DNA from: Dryococelus australis
Taxonomy: Eukaryota; Arthropoda; Insecta; Phasmatodea; Phasmatidae
Assembly (NCBI GenBank): GCA_029891345.1
Contig: CM057002.1
Location: forward strand, 23,484,795 to 23,548,794
DNA length: 64,000 nucleotides
Reading direction: 5' to 3'
The notes beneath the pieces are model-generated. The model ran no database searches and had not been told where the DNA came from. It worked only from the letters and a program-made list of their open reading frames with translations. Of the stretch, positions 12,511 to 24,774 are shown piece by piece (position 1 is the first letter of the stretch; every line of letters starts with the position of its first letter). A program made the translations under genes and the position numbers.

Positions 12511-12528
12511 GCGTGTATATATATATAG
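12430..12528. repeat. (TA)n microsatellite at the element boundary
   Basis: A TA array begins immediately at the right end of the long-inverted-repeat element, interrupted once by CACATATGCGTG. It may have expanded from a TA-rich target site. Confidence 0.95.
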
Positions 12529-12911
12529 CTTTATTAGTATAGTCATTGTTATTTCAGTTGATACTCGTTTAACTGATCTACGAGTCAAAAACAAATGAAT
12601 GAAATACAGAGAATGAAATGGTTGACGAATTAGTGGAAAATTTTACTTAATGAATACTTGAAGGAAAACTGGCATTGCTTGACTAATTCATCAGTTAAAT
12701 TGACTGAAGTGACTGTTGCAGAAGTCAGTCGCTGGTAACTGATTTAAACACTAGATTTTTCACTGATTCTGATTTACAGTGTAGTGAATGAACAGTTGTC
12801 GTCCGAACATTTAAATAACTGAGAAGTCGAAGCTGCTGACAAACAAATTCGCGAAATGAACTTAACCTCTAGTCATGCTGGTACCGCTAAAGTGTCGGAC
12901 ATGCCCAGATT

Positions 12912-13090
12912 TTTGTACACGGGAACCTTGCCTGACAATGTCGGTGGTCGGCGTGTATTCTCGAGAATCTCCCGTTGTTCCCCGTCCTTGCATTCCGGCG
13001 CTGCTCTGTATCCACTTCATTTCACCATCATCGGCCCTCAAGACCTCGTCGTAGAGAGCGGGACAAAACTCTCCACTCCACTCAAAGTGT
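12912..13090 (+). mobile_element. SINE family A, 5'-truncated
   Basis: Matches the body of the tRNA-derived SINE seen complete at 50387-50650 and 59227-59485: GATGCCGcTGGTCGgCG-like, then TCTCGAGAATCTCC, CATTCCGGCGCTGCTC and CTCAAGACCTCG, in order. The tRNA-like head is missing. Confidence 0.8.
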
Positions 13091-14823
13091 TATGTTGGAT
13101 TTACGATGCCACGACGAGGTTTTTCCCGATGGTCAGACACGACGTTACAGCCCGACCTTTTCCGCCACCAAAATTAGTCCAATGTTTGCAATACCCCCCA
13201 CATCTTACGTCCGACTAGTTTTACGTGGCTTTTGGCAACCTCTAGAATGACCAGTAATGTAAAAATAGAATATAGACTTGTTGGGCTGGCGTGGTTTTCC
13301 GATTTTGTCGGGGCGACCTCGCTCCTGACTGGTTGATGAAAATTTTTCGTTGGCATCGGGGCAATTTTTGTCGCACTGTCGGGTTATCGTAAATCCAGCT
13401 TTAGGATTCTGACCGGTGGCGTGTCGGGCATCCTTTCGATAACATGACTCAATTTGTAAGCGAACATAAACCGAGTGTTTCAGCAAACACTTTAATATGG
13501 CCACGTCATATCTCTCTGCATCACTGCCCGACCTGGAAGACCCAGACTTTAAAACTTTCATTTTTTTACTCCCCTTCCTTTTCTACTTAGCGAGGAATTT
13601 AAGATAATGCGAGATGATGTCGGCAAAAAAAAATTACAATTCCTTGGCCAGGGGCGGGAGCGGTTGTGGTGGCGGGGTTGCGGAGCCCCCCCCCCCCTCC
13701 CCCGGGGGGAGGGGGGGGGGAATTAACTACAGTGTTTTTCGGAGACGTTGAGTGGACTTTTATGAATCTAGAAGAGATGGTAGAGGTGGGTTGGGGAAGG
13801 AGGGGCGGCAGGGGAAATGACAACGTTCCTCGCGGAGTCTGCGGAGATGAACGGTCCAGAAGCACCGCGGAGAATAATGGTCGTGGCCCCGCCAGAACTG
13901 ACTAACGTGCCGGCCCATTACCGGCCGGTTACATCAGCTCCTGTGACGTAAAGAAGTGGGTTTATTGATAGAGGAGGGGAGGGGGTGAGACGGCACAGAG
14001 TGGTAAAGGGAGACAAACCGTAAAACCTCGCTCTCTTCCAGTGCATTAGCAACGGCCTCTCCTTCGCGCTCTCGAAAGGGGCTTTCATTTTAAAAACGTT
14101 AACAACCCCGCCACCGCCTCTCCTTCCGCGGAACGGCTGTGGGAAACGACCCGTGGTTGCGTGCGCCCACCGTCACGCCATCATCGTAAACTCCTTTCTA
14201 TTTCTTTTTTTTTTCTGAGAGGACCGGGATCGCAAGAGTTGCGTATCTGCACGACGACTTTGGCGACCCAGCGGATGGAAACCTGTCGCCGATGTTCGAC
14301 AAATTAATCTCCGTCCGTTTGTCGCACCCACGTATCCCGCGGGGAAGTATTCTTGCTGTCTTGGATTTACGTATTTTCCTCATTAACTTAATTTTCGAAG
14401 TCAATATTTAAAAACCAAGCTAGTCATGACATAGGGAACATTTTAACAGTTATTTCTAAATCTCATTTATTTTGCTTACATGATTAGTGCCACATCTGTA
14501 ACCGTAATCAAACATTATCTAATTATTTAATAATTTCAAGCCCCACATGGGAAAATGCAGATATATTTGAAACCCTACAAATAAAAAAAAAAAATTCGTT
14601 AAGTAGTCGTCCATGTCATGTCTAGCTTTGATTTTTTATTTCTGGTCATACATTTTCATTGCGAAGATTTGTAAGAAAATTCGAAGATGGGTTTGGATAC
14701 GACCCCCTTAAAGCTTCTTTTTTTAAACTTACGTACTCGTCCACACTAGTACAATGGTCTCCACAACCTTTTCTCCCCCCCCCCCTCCAACATTCAAACA
14801 AAACTAACACACGTACAAGATTT
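13091..14823. other. unique DNA with a CpG-rich block
   Basis: 13110-13600 is unremarkable. 13600-14360 is clearly richer in GC and CpG than its surroundings. It contains the C/G palindrome at 13685-13722, TGTGACGTAA near 13945 (a CRE-like site) and several purine runs. No coding frame with a recognisable product spans it. 14400-14820 is ordinary A+T-rich spacer ending in a C-run. Confidence 0.45.
13685..13722. repeat. C-run/G-run palindrome
   Basis: A run of about 13 C, then T, five C, six G, A and a run of about ten G gives a nearly perfect inverted repeat with no loop. Exact run lengths may be unreliable. Confidence 0.85.
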
Positions 14824-15430
14824 GGCTATTAAATAACGAGACTGCAAGCTGCCATTGTGACGATAAAATAACGAGACTGGACTCTCCGTCACTGTGGCTT
14901 GTGGCTATTAATTAACGAGACTGGACTCCCTGTTACTGTAACTATTAAATAACGAGACTGGACTCTCTGCCACCGTAACTATTAAATAACGAGACTGGAC
15001 TATATGTCGCTGTGGCTATTAAATAACGAGACTGGACTCTCCGTCACTGTGGCTTGTGGCTATTAATTAACGAGACTGGACTCCCTGTTACTGTAACTAT
15101 TAAATAACGAGACTGGACTCTCTGCCACCGTAACTATTAAATAACGAGACTGGACTATATGTCGCTGTGGCTATTAAATAACGAGACTGGACTCTCTGTC
15201 ATTGTGACTATTGAATAAAGAGACTGGATTCTATGCCACTGTGGCTATTTAATAACGAGATTTGACTCCTTGCCATTGTGACTATTAAATATTGAGACTG
15301 GACTCTACGTTACTGTGGCTATTAAAAATAACAAGACTGGACTCTAGTCGCTGTGGCTATTGAATAACGAGACTGGACTATCTGCCACTTTGGCTATTAA
15401 ATAACGAGAATGGATTCTTTGTCACTGTGT
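14824..15430. repeat. 37-bp minisatellite, 16 units, with 155-bp higher-order repeat
   Basis: Sixteen units carry the core CTATTAAATAACGAGACTGG followed by a variable ACTCTCTGTCACTGTGG-like tail; the standard unit is 37 bp. One unit has a 7-bp extension (CTTGTGG), making a four-unit block of 155 bp. That block is present twice without a single difference (14881-15035 and 15036-15190), so a recent four-unit duplication happened within an older, more diverged array. Non-coding. Confidence 0.97.
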
Positions 15431-16724
15431 CTCGCATGTACATTGAGTGGCCTCGAAGCGTCCTGAAACAGACTAGACGGTGAGTAACGATCCAAAGGAC
15501 GGACACTGCATTCATTCTGCTATACTATAAAAAAATATCTTGTAAATTTCTTAAAATGTAATGAAAGTTTTAACCCAAACATTATCTGGAAATAGTGTCA
15601 TTTAACAGACTGTAAATATGGCAATGACGATTACTTTTGTATTAATACGACCCGAACGTTACGAGATACGTCACTTAAAAGAGAAAACACTTTTTAGGCA
15701 TGCTGGAGTGCTCCGAAATGGTGTTTATAACGTGCATGACCTCGTCATAAGTACATGTCATTTCAAAAGTGCTGATTTTACCTTGAACAGCCTATACCCC
15801 ACGTGACGGTCTGGTTTTAAAGACGTATTCACGTAAAATTTTTTTCATTAACTTTAATATACCCACCCCAGACGTATTAAAACTTCCTCGGAAAACGTGT
15901 AATAACAGAACTTAAAAATGTTTAAAAAAAGTGTTGTTAACATCAGTTCAAGCCACGTGATGTCTTCAGTTCATGTGACTAAAAGCCTGAACTGGTTACT
16001 GCTTAAACAACGTATCCTAGCTACGTACGAGACATGTTTTTCTGCGGATGCTTTATTTGTAAACATTGTTGCTAATTGCAAACCCTTCTGTAAACTCTTG
16101 GGATAAAAACCCTATAATATGCTGCAACTATTTTTTTTTTTTAATTTCTGTTTCTTAAGACATTCCTTTGGAATATTTTGTAAACCTATAACAAAACTAC
16201 AATTCTATGGACAAAGAATTTATTTCATTGTTTAACGCTTGTTTAATAATTCTTTATAAAGACTGTAAAAGGGAGTTTTTTTTTTTTTAGATTTGATATT
16301 TATAATTTTTTTTCTCAAGTTGGCTTTTGCAATCCTATGTAATGCCAGAAACTTTTTTTTTTGGCATCCATTTGTGTATAGTGCATTAAGAGCAGCTGGA
16401 TGTACGATATATAACGAATTCCATAACAATGCAACAGTTAAATATAAGTAGGCTATTTTAATTTTTTTAAGTCATTGTTCATGTTCGCGTGGCTGCGTGC
16501 GTGTAAGTGTCCCATAAGTACTTTAAAAAAGGCCACCAGATCCGATTCTAATTTAGCTCGACACGCTTTTACCACATCACTCAAGAGCCTGTCTTTCAAA
16601 TTTTGCGCTTTTGTCTGCCAATTATTTCTGGTTGTACATTGCTGTAGCTACCCCGTGAGAAAGTTCAACTAAATATCTTAGAATTCATGTACAGTTTCGC
16701 AAAAATAACTTCAAATGTGTAGGT
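15431..16724. other. A+T-rich spacer, nothing recognised
   Basis: Contains T-runs near 16130, 16280 and 16350. Short open frames (for example 15618-15806) have no recognisable product. Confidence 0.5.
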
Positions 16725-16950
16725 GTGTAGGACTTGGACTTAAACGTCCCATCGACAGCGAGATCGTTAGAGGAGGACGAAGTTACTGAGAGAAACACGA
16801 GCGGGAGGGAGTTGGCCAAGGATCCATCCCAACATTGGCCTGGAGCGATTTCGGGAAACAATAGAAAACTGAGATCAGAATCACAGGACCGTGTGATCGA
16901 AGCCATGTCCTGCCGATTTCGAGTCCAGAATGTCGGGACTAGCAAAGAGG
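16725..16950 (-). mobile_element. SINE family B (polyneopteran-type), copy 1
   Basis: Read on the minus strand this is a tRNA-derived SINE: a degenerate B-box region (GGCTTCGATCACAC), then a body with GATTTCGGG-like, CTCCAGGCCAATGTTGGG, TTGGCCAACTCC and a 3' part with GATCTCGCTGTCGATGGG. The same order occurs at 26975-27192. I recognise the body (filtering through TTTTCC, CTCCAGGC-AATG, CCATGGCCGA) as a SINE type widespread in orthopteroid insects. An open frame crossing it is not a gene. Confidence 0.8.
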
Positions 16951-19900
16951 CGAAATATGCCGATGTACCACACTGGCCGTGGCGAGCCACACTAATGGCG
17001 TGTGGTGCCGAGGGGACAGCGGGGTGGCAATAACGTCAGAAACTGGCTGGAGGGGGCAGGCAGTGGAAGGAGTCAAACAGTTAGGGTGCAAGACTGAGTC
17101 GCTAGGGAAGTTACGCGGTTAGGGCAAAGTAAAGTCTGAGAGAATAACGGAGGTATTGCATTATTAGCAGAACTAGTAAAGAATTAGAGTTTGTAATATG
17201 TATAAACAGATTGTGGATGAATTAGAAGAAGGCTTGGTGGAGTCACCAATCTTAGTCATTGTAGAGTCCAGTTTAAGCGCACCATAACACTGGTAGAAGT
17301 TAAATATTGAATGCTGGCTAGGCTGACCATAACAAGTAGTTAACCCGTTAACAAATGTACCTCTTCGCTCGGTTTTGTGAATGTAATCTTTCAAAAACGT
17401 AATTAGAAGACAGTTCGTTGCCCAGTTAGTTTGCTAGCTTGTAGCTACCTGCATTTGGCACCATCGTGCAGCATCCACCCCTTCTTAACAATTTCTGACA
17501 GTTTACGTTTGATTACGAAGTTAGTTCTGCCCTCACAGACATCATAATCGTGTTTGTTCGTCATTCTTCTTTGAGAAGTAGTAGACTTATCTCAATCCGT
17601 AAGCGACTCATTACTAGGGGTTATCTACCACACCTCTTCACAATCAGTGTCTGTGATTTAACGAGGGCGTCAGCGTATTTATTAATTCACTCTGTAATAC
17701 TCAGTGAACTACTCTGAGAACTGCTCTTGAGACAAAGGCAGGTTAAATAAGTGCACGTTTTAGATATAAAATCTATGTATTTTACAGACTGTCCAGCTAT
17801 AAATTATTATTTAAAAAATAATAGGTAAGATGAAAATTTGTTTTGAGGTTATGAATGTAATAAAAATTTATACTAAAACCAAAAATGATAAAATAAAGTT
17901 TATTAATGAGTTCTGTAACAATTTTGTGGAAATGTGATTTTAAAAAACTAGCTACTGGTATGCTCCCTAACTTAAGAGAAGTATCAAGTTACATTCATAA
18001 TTTATTGGAGAATGCAAAATATTAATTAGGTTAGCTTAATTAAATTTTATGCCACAGCCATTGACTATTCCCCGTATTTACGTATATTCATATATTTATA
18101 TACAACATAATATTTATATACAAAATGACCGAGTAAGTAGGTACCAAATTCAACAAAATGTTTTCTTGTATGCTTTTGTATTGCCAGATCCATAATATAG
18201 TTTTACTGAATTTCTCAGGAATTCATCAAACACGTGAAAAAACACGTCGAATTTATACACATGCATATAAAGGCATATACGTATATTTGTACATGCAATT
18301 AATAAGTGCTTGTAATAAGTAAGGATTTTAGACTGCATTTCAAGTTACTGAATTTTACACTTTCACTATTTTGTTTTTTGTTTCTTGAAGGATTTCTTTT
18401 AATACTAGTAGCCAAAGATATGCCTGTATCACTAGAAAAAAATTACAATAAATTTCACAAACCTTAATGTGGAATATGTAAAACTAATGTTGAATTTTAA
18501 CAAGCAAGTTTCGAAGACTTCTAATTTGTTATAAACATCTAGCTGCGTAAACAATTCTGTATGTTTTCTAACACAACGTGTAGTAAATATATAATATTTG
18601 AACCATAGAGTTACAAGAAAATCTTTGCCATATAGACTAGTTTACGCAGAGTTTTTGTAATAAACACAGATTTTTTTTTACTGTGTACAATGAGTATCCG
18701 TCTTGAGGAATACTTTTACGTACCACTACATACATTTTCTCTGACACAATAATTTCAAACATATTGCTCTGCAGCATTAAAAGCTATCGTTCCACAACCA
18801 CCTGCACAAAAATTGATCACATTTATTTTTAATTGTGATAGTTATTTTGAGATATTGTTCTGCCTTATATTGACTAACTTGCCTTTCTCATAGTAGGGGG
18901 AATGCAAAAAATGCACTTAGTGTTTATTTGTGCTACACACATTCTTAAATAAAATTTTAGAAAACGAAGTCAAGTTATAAGGATTTAATGGAAACGCTTG
19001 GCATTTATATATCATTGTTTTCAACGCGATTTTTTTTCTGTGAGTTTTTGGAGGTTCTCTTGTGTTCCGAATACATTAAAGAATATAAATTTTGAAAGAC
19101 ATTGTCTTTCAGGCTTAGGGCTTAACGTCAATTAATGCTTTCCAAATACACACCGTAGTCTTGCAGAAAGATACACCCCGCTTAAGAAAGCGGGTTTTGC
19201 GTTAAAAAAAAAAAGAGTGTCCCAAATAACACCACAGACTTCTGCAGGACTTTATTTTTAAGCATACGAGATAAGGGTTGTTCTTTACCAGAAGTCGCAG
19301 TTAAATTACTGTAAGTAGCGTGGGGCGTTATCTGCGTACGTGCTTCCCAGCTTGCAGTGTGGCGCCGGCTAAAGAAACAGCACACGGCATTAGCAATTAC
19401 AATTAGCGTTATTATGCCACTCTATCAGTTCACGCTATCGCAGTTACCGCAGAACGACTGCGGGCGGGACGCTGAAATTAAGTCACAGGAGAGAATGTTG
19501 GCGACATAAAACTCAGTGCAATCCTCGGGAGAAATCACGCGTAGAAAAACTTCGTGAGGCAGAGCGTTGAAAATGCTACACTTGTCCTTATTAAACGCCT
19601 AAACCTGCGGGAGTAGAAGAGTCCTAAAAACGCAGTGATCGCGCAAGTGCTGCTCAAAAATAAACGCTCCTCCAGATTTAGCAAATCTTACAGAGCAGTT
19701 TCGTGGCGAGGGAAGAGGGTTACTGTTTCGCGCTGTTCGCGTTGGGATTGAAACAGTTTAGCGCGCTCTACAACGAGAGAGACTTTTATCCCTAATTTCC
19801 AGCAGCAATCCAAAAAGTTCATTCCAAGTCTGCGTTCACCGTTACAACAGTAATGGGCCCGACATGCTCAGAATTTTATAACCGCCTTAGCTGAGCAGCA

Positions 19901-20816
19901 GTCACTGTACATTATAAACTTTAAACAGTGAGAATTTTCCTCAAGTCAGGGAAATTAAACCGATTATTTCAGTATCTGATATTAATTAATGGCTTCGTCA
20001 CTGATTTATACTTTTTTTTTTTGTGAAATCCACATACGTTAGAGTGGCTATAAAACAACAGCTTCTTTTACAGTTTTTATTTTTGTACTATTCAGTAATT
20101 GGTTGAATTTATAAGGAGTGAAAAGTGTGTTACACTGAGCATTACTACAAATGATTAAATTGTACAGTAATAAATAAAACTTTGTAGGCCTACCACGTAG
20201 TGTATAAAATTTGTTTGGTTAGGTGCAATCACATACACCGGGAGAAAAGTCCAGGTTATTTAGTGAACCAATAATTTTTATGTAACAACTCTCTTAGGCC
20301 TGAACAGAGACGTAGAAGAAGTGAGTATTAGTAATTGAACTAAAATTCCTTTGGGAAATTAAAACGTTGACAATTAGAAGTGGACAAAGTGGTCACCAGT
20401 TCGAATAGTGAGGAACGCAAAAACCTTCAACTGTGCTGAAATTAAGTGGATAATTTGACCAACTGACGCCAGAACTCTTCTGGAAAACAGATAAAACACC
20501 ATTGAACAGCAATAAAGATTATAGAAAATAAAGAACTCATGCTGTTAGGTCAACTAACTTTAATTTCATGATACAATAGAACAAACAGAAGGGAAGTTAC
20601 AATTTAATTTTTACCTCAGCTGGAAAACTCATAAATTGCATTGGTCATACATAAATATAGATACAGATTCTGTAAACACAAAAATAAAAATCTAATTTTC
20701 GTAAGTCCTGGCTGGGTGGTAGAAAAAAGACGGATTTTCAATGATCACGCAGTCCTTCTCTTGTCCTATACTTCATATTTTAAAATCTTGGGCACGTCCT
20801 TGCGAGTTCTATTATT
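16951..20816. other. long unique spacer with a moderately GC-rich island
   Basis: Mostly A+T-rich DNA without recognised genes or repeats. 19300-19870 is less A+T-rich, with several CpGs and homeodomain-like sites (AGCAATTACAATTAGCG near 19393), and could be a conserved regulatory block; this is a guess from composition only. Confidence 0.4.
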
Positions 20817-21859
20817 TGTTGCACTGCCGACACCCCCCCCCCTCCTCCTCGAGAGATTGGGAAACCTGGTGCGTGACTGAGGTTGATCGTCCGGCGAGGC
20901 TGGAGTGATCCCCGATCAGCGAGTCTGCCGGTGCTGGAGCAGCGTCGGGCGGGGCCAGTGCCGAGGTGATCCAGGAGCTGGGTCGAGACCAGACTTGGGC
21001 AAGCTGTCTTTCTTCGCCACATCTCCACTACACGAGCCGACGCAGGAGCTCCGGTCGAACCGAGGATGTCAGTGGTGGGTGATTTTGAGTAGAGTGCAAG
21101 TACTAGCAGGGTGCGAGACGATCCGGGAAGAGTGACAAATATAATAAAGTAACAGTTGAATCAGAGAGGATTTAAATGTAAATCACAGTAAACATTAAGA
21201 ATGACAGTCGAGGAGAACTGTGTGTTAACTTAGGGCGGAATTATATAAGTAAAGTAAGATTTAGTGTATCCGTGTAATTTATCAATGTAGTTGAGAACAG
21301 ATTTGTTTTTAAATAAAAAGAGCATTGATAAATTAAAGTTTAAAGGAAAATGGGCGTAAAAACTAGAGGAATTCTGCCTCCAGATTTGGCGTGGTCTATG
21401 AGCCACAGAAAGTATTTCGCCTGTAGTTAGACCACCAGAGAGCGTGGACCTTCATGTACTTACGCCGCGAGTGTGAAGCGGGGAAATGGCGTACCGAAGA
21501 TTATTACGTGACACTCAACTTAACGCTACTAAGGGCCCCTACGCAGAATGGCTGTGATTCGCCCTACACAGCAGTTCTGCCGAAGAACTTTGTATTCTTT
21601 CCGGACATGTGATGATTATTTAACGAATGTTTGTTAGTAACTCATATTTCATGAACAGGTTGTTCGGAAGTACAAGCAAGACGTTGACGAAGCTAAATCG
21701 GCGTTGCAGTTCAATTAACAAGATTGTTGTAGCCTGCAGATTATTTGTTTGTATAATGCGAAAAATATATTTACTTGCCCCGACAAACTATTTTGTTGAG
21801 TAAACAAAACTCGGAAAGCAACAAAATTATTTGTTGATCCAACAAAATATATGTGTGTG

Positions 21860-21862
<3 letters not shown>
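20817..21862. other. GC-rich segment of LTR-like character, unproven
   Basis: Starts with TGTTGCACTGCC after an A+T-rich stretch, has a GC-rich first half (20860-21130), then AATAAAG at 21142 and an A+T-rich second half. This layout resembles the two solo LTRs, but I could not find a matching 3' end or a target duplication. Confidence 0.25.

Positions 21863-21896
<34 letters not shown>
21863..21896. repeat. A-run of about 33
   Basis: Poly(A) tract following a GTGTGTGT stretch; it may be a retroposon tail, but no head was identified to the left. Confidence 0.9.
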
Positions 21897-21898
<2 letters not shown>

Positions 21899-22151
21899 AG
21901 TTGAGTGAAGTGTATACATTTGTTTGGCCACTCATTCGATTCGATTGCCTTCGTTCGAAAATACAGTTCGAAAGTTTGTTTATAACTTTTGCCACTGTCA
22001 GGATAGTAAAATCGTTTGTTAGTGCATTTACTGATGCATGATAATAGTACGAAATTCCTAATAAAACAATTTCAACAGGAAACTATAAAGTTAAGTAAAA
22101 TTTAAATATTTGTTTACGCCCGTTGTCCAGTATTTGAAATGTATGTATTTA

Positions 22152-22577
22152 AAGGCTGTTCACGATAAAGAGAGCACTATTGAAATCATCCTTAGAAAAA
22201 AGTCACTGCCCCTACCTGCATATATTTTAACGGGTGCGATGAGTGACGTGTTTACAGTAAAGTTAGTAACGATGGAGGGGAAAGTAGTTCCATATTATAT
22301 TAACGTCGAACAAAAAGTGTTAGGTAACCTTTTGTAACAACTTAAATTATTTATCTGGTTTTGTGTATTTTTTAATGAATCGAAGTGTAAAAATGAGTAG
22401 ATATGTACATTATTTACTTTTCTAATAATTTCACAGTTTCACTTTACCAACGCATGAATAAAGTGATGAGACCCACGGCAATGATAATTTTACATAAGGC
22501 GGAAGAACACACAACATGTGTGCAAGTAGATCTTAAGCAGGGCTTTCAAAAGTGCTCATTTGACAGTGAATAGCCTA
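22152..22577 (+). mobile_element. TA-target MITE, 425-bp subfamily, copy 1
   Basis: Terminal inverted repeats AAGGCTGTTCACGaTAAAG on the left and TGACAGTGAATAGCCTA on the right, flanked by TA on both sides. Five copies of this subfamily lie in the window (also 24775, 40735, 46334 and 57873). Internally it shares ACGGGTGC-TGAGTGAC, GTAAAGTTaGTAACGATGG and GCGGAAGAACACACAA with them. The frame at 22152-22337 is open in this copy and partly kept in others, but no protein family is recognised. Confidence 0.9.
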
Positions 22578-23229
22578 TAAATACATTATTGTTACATCAC
22601 TGGTCACTTTAACTGAGGTTAGTGGGTAGCGCTCGCTCCATGTTCAAGTCTCGGTCGAGGTTTCATATTTTTTTATATTAACAGAAACAGTTGAATGCAT
22701 GTGCGTAGAGCCAAACATATGTTTAGTTGCAGTAAACAAATCTTACAGCTCGGGAGAACAAAATAAGAACAACAGAATAATTTGGTTTCAAAAACAAAAT
22801 ATTTCATTGCGCCTATTCAAACAATTAGTTTGGTTGGTTGCGTCAAACAAACTTTGTTTGATTCAACAAAATCTTTTCCTCAGTGTGATAAGCGATCGGA
22901 CAAATAATGTCTCTGTCTTCTTGCGTTGACAGGTCTGTGTTATTAATACATTAGCTGGGCAAATTTGTACCACAGTAAATTCAGTGTATTGAATTGCGGA
23001 TGTCTATAAACGAACAAGAGTATTAAATTTTAAAAAACATATATAAAACATTTAATTATTATCTGACGGAAATGCGAGGGCTGTAACTATAATACAGGCC
23101 TACTATAAATATTCCACCGGGTTTCGAAGTGCTGTATTTTCAAAATTATTACACTGAAGGTAGTGACTGACGCATGAAAAGCGGAAACTGCCCTAGTTTT
23201 TCTCACGCCCAACAGCTGTTCTATGTGTA
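22578..23229. other. spacer between MITEs
   Basis: 22620-22665 contains a weak tRNA-like pair (TTAGTGGGTAGCGC and TGTTCAAGTCTC). 22700-22890 contains repeated AACAAA/TTTGTTTG words that mirror similar words at 21768-21850, so the MITE at 22152 may itself sit inside an older inverted-repeat element. No gene is seen. Confidence 0.35.
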
Positions 23230-23469
23230 TAGGCAGTTCACTCTAAAGTGAGCACTTTTTAAGGCCCTTCCAACATGCTTTAACCACTAATAAATATATC
23301 TAATTGCACCATCAGGGATTAAACTTTGAAGGTGGTGAAATGTATACACTGTGTTTATTCGTCACAAAGCAATGTTTACATAAAAAAAAGCAGAAGGAAG
23401 ATGGAAATAGGATGAAAGGAAAAATTCAGAAGGGCCTTAAAAAGTGCTCAGTTTACCGTGAACATACGA
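23230..23469 (+). mobile_element. TA-target MITE, 240-bp subfamily, copy 1
   Basis: Begins TAGGCAGTTCACTCTAAAGT and ends CTCAGTTTACCGTGAACATA, with TA on both sides. It aligns throughout with the 236-bp copy at 26569-26804. It lies immediately beyond the C-terminal codons of the transposase pseudogene on the opposite strand, and appears to have inserted into that gene. Confidence 0.8.
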
Positions 23470-23475
23470 TACCCC

Positions 23476-24012
23476 CTGGTCACACGACACACGTCCAAGT
23501 GATTGTCAAGTTGTGGCCATACCTGCTGCTGCATTTCACTATCAGTGGAGGATTATCACAGCAGCACTGACTTGTTACCTCAGCTCTGCCAGTGTTGTTG
23601 ACTGGGGTGGGATATAAACGCGGCCCTTAACATGCCCCTAACAAAGAAATCACATGACGTCAGATCAGGAGACTCGGATGACCCCGCGAACAAAACTACG
23701 CCATCCTGACCAACACGGCGATGCGGAAGTACATCATTCACGTACATCACGTGTTACAGTCCTCTGACAGAAGAAAAACGTCTCACAAAGCTGACATCTC
23801 ACAGAAAGTATTCAACGCACAATTGAACGTCGCTGTTCATCGCTCCACGCCCTCGCGTTGTGATGATTAACTTTTCGAGAGATAAATGGAACGTTGGTTC
23901 ATCGCTGAGTATCAAATTTATAGCGGAACCATCGTCCTTCAGTGCTTCCTGCATTCTGATGCAAAATTCAAATTACTGGCCGTAATCTCCTGGATATGTT
24001 GCGGTTTCCTCC
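23476..24012 (-). pseudogene. IS630/Tc1-mariner-type transposase, broken
   Basis: In several frames on the minus strand, conserved blocks of an insect DDE transposase family appear in the correct order: PGDYG followed by EFCI-MQEAL; LSDEPTFHLS (first catalytic Asp); FFF-QRTVTR; PHRR-GQDG; SPDLTSCDFF (third catalytic Asp); and the C-terminal LDVCRVTRG. The region that should hold the second Asp (QDGAPPH in relatives) is deleted, and stops and frameshifts separate the blocks. It is a dead copy of a cut-and-paste transposase, and the 240-bp MITE follows directly at its 3' end. The matching blocks come from my knowledge of the family; a homology search would settle the exact clade. Confidence 0.8.
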
Positions 24013-24115
24013 ACAGCTAAACGCCGACTCCAGGAATATAGTCTTCCAATAAAACAGGGTATCCATCGATGCTCGTCACCAACTAAATTCGTTTAACATT
24101 AATGTTTAAGGGGGG

Positions 24116-24345
24116 GGGGGCACGGTGGCTGAGAGATTAGCACGCTCGCCTCCCACCAAGGCGAATCGGGCTCAACCCCCGGCCGGGTCACCGGACTTTC
24201 GCAAGTGGGAACAGTGCCGGACGATGCCGCTGGTCGGCGGGTTTTCTCGGGGATCTCCCGCTTCCCCCGCCCCATCATTCCTGCGCCGCTCTATATTCAC
24301 TTCAATGACCCCCATAGGCTGTTAAGAGCCGCCCAAATCTCATCA
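24116..24345 (+). mobile_element. SINE family A, full length
   Basis: tRNA-like head with A box (GTGGCTGAGAGATTAGC) and B box (GGGCTCAACCCC), then the family body GGACGATGCCGCTGGTCGGC, GTTTTCTCGGGGATCTCC, CGCCGCTCTA and the 3' GAGCCGCCCAAATCTC. A G-run precedes the head. Its open frame is not a gene. Confidence 0.9.
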
Positions 24346-24774
24346 CGTTAACGGTTAAGCGAATTCTTTCTCCGCAAGTAGTATTCGTGTGCACGTTTAG
24401 GACGGGAGATGTTATCACGAATAAATTTCAGGACTAGCTGGACTTCAGCCGCGATGTATCTTCAGTATCCTTCCCGTATGGATCACTTTGTACTACAAAT
24501 TAGAACAGCAAAGTATAAGCCTGCAAGAAGACCAAAGCCGAATCCTATAGTACCTGCCTAATTTGATCAGAAGCAGCCCGAGTATACATAGGAAAGTCTT
24601 AGTCTAGCGTACAGATTATTCAGCCTGACGCCAATCACGGTGTTGTCTGCTGCAGTAACCGAAACCCTGAATGGCTAAATAAACTATGTTTGCGTGTAGC
24701 TACTCGTGGCTGCAGCAGCAACTAACAGAAGAAAGTCTGCCAGTGTTTACATTAGCGTATTTGAAACGAGACTA
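24346..24774. other. unique spacer
   Basis: No repeats, RNA genes or recognisable frames were seen. Confidence 0.5.

Noticed and set aside
20817..21420. Possible third solo LTR
   Set aside because: It has the right base-composition profile and an AATAAA, but no matching terminal end or target duplication.
22615..22665. Possible tRNA gene (TTAGTGGGTAGCGC with TGTTCAAGTCTC)
   Set aside because: The boxes are too close together for a tRNA and no acceptor stem can be drawn; at best it is a decayed SINE head.
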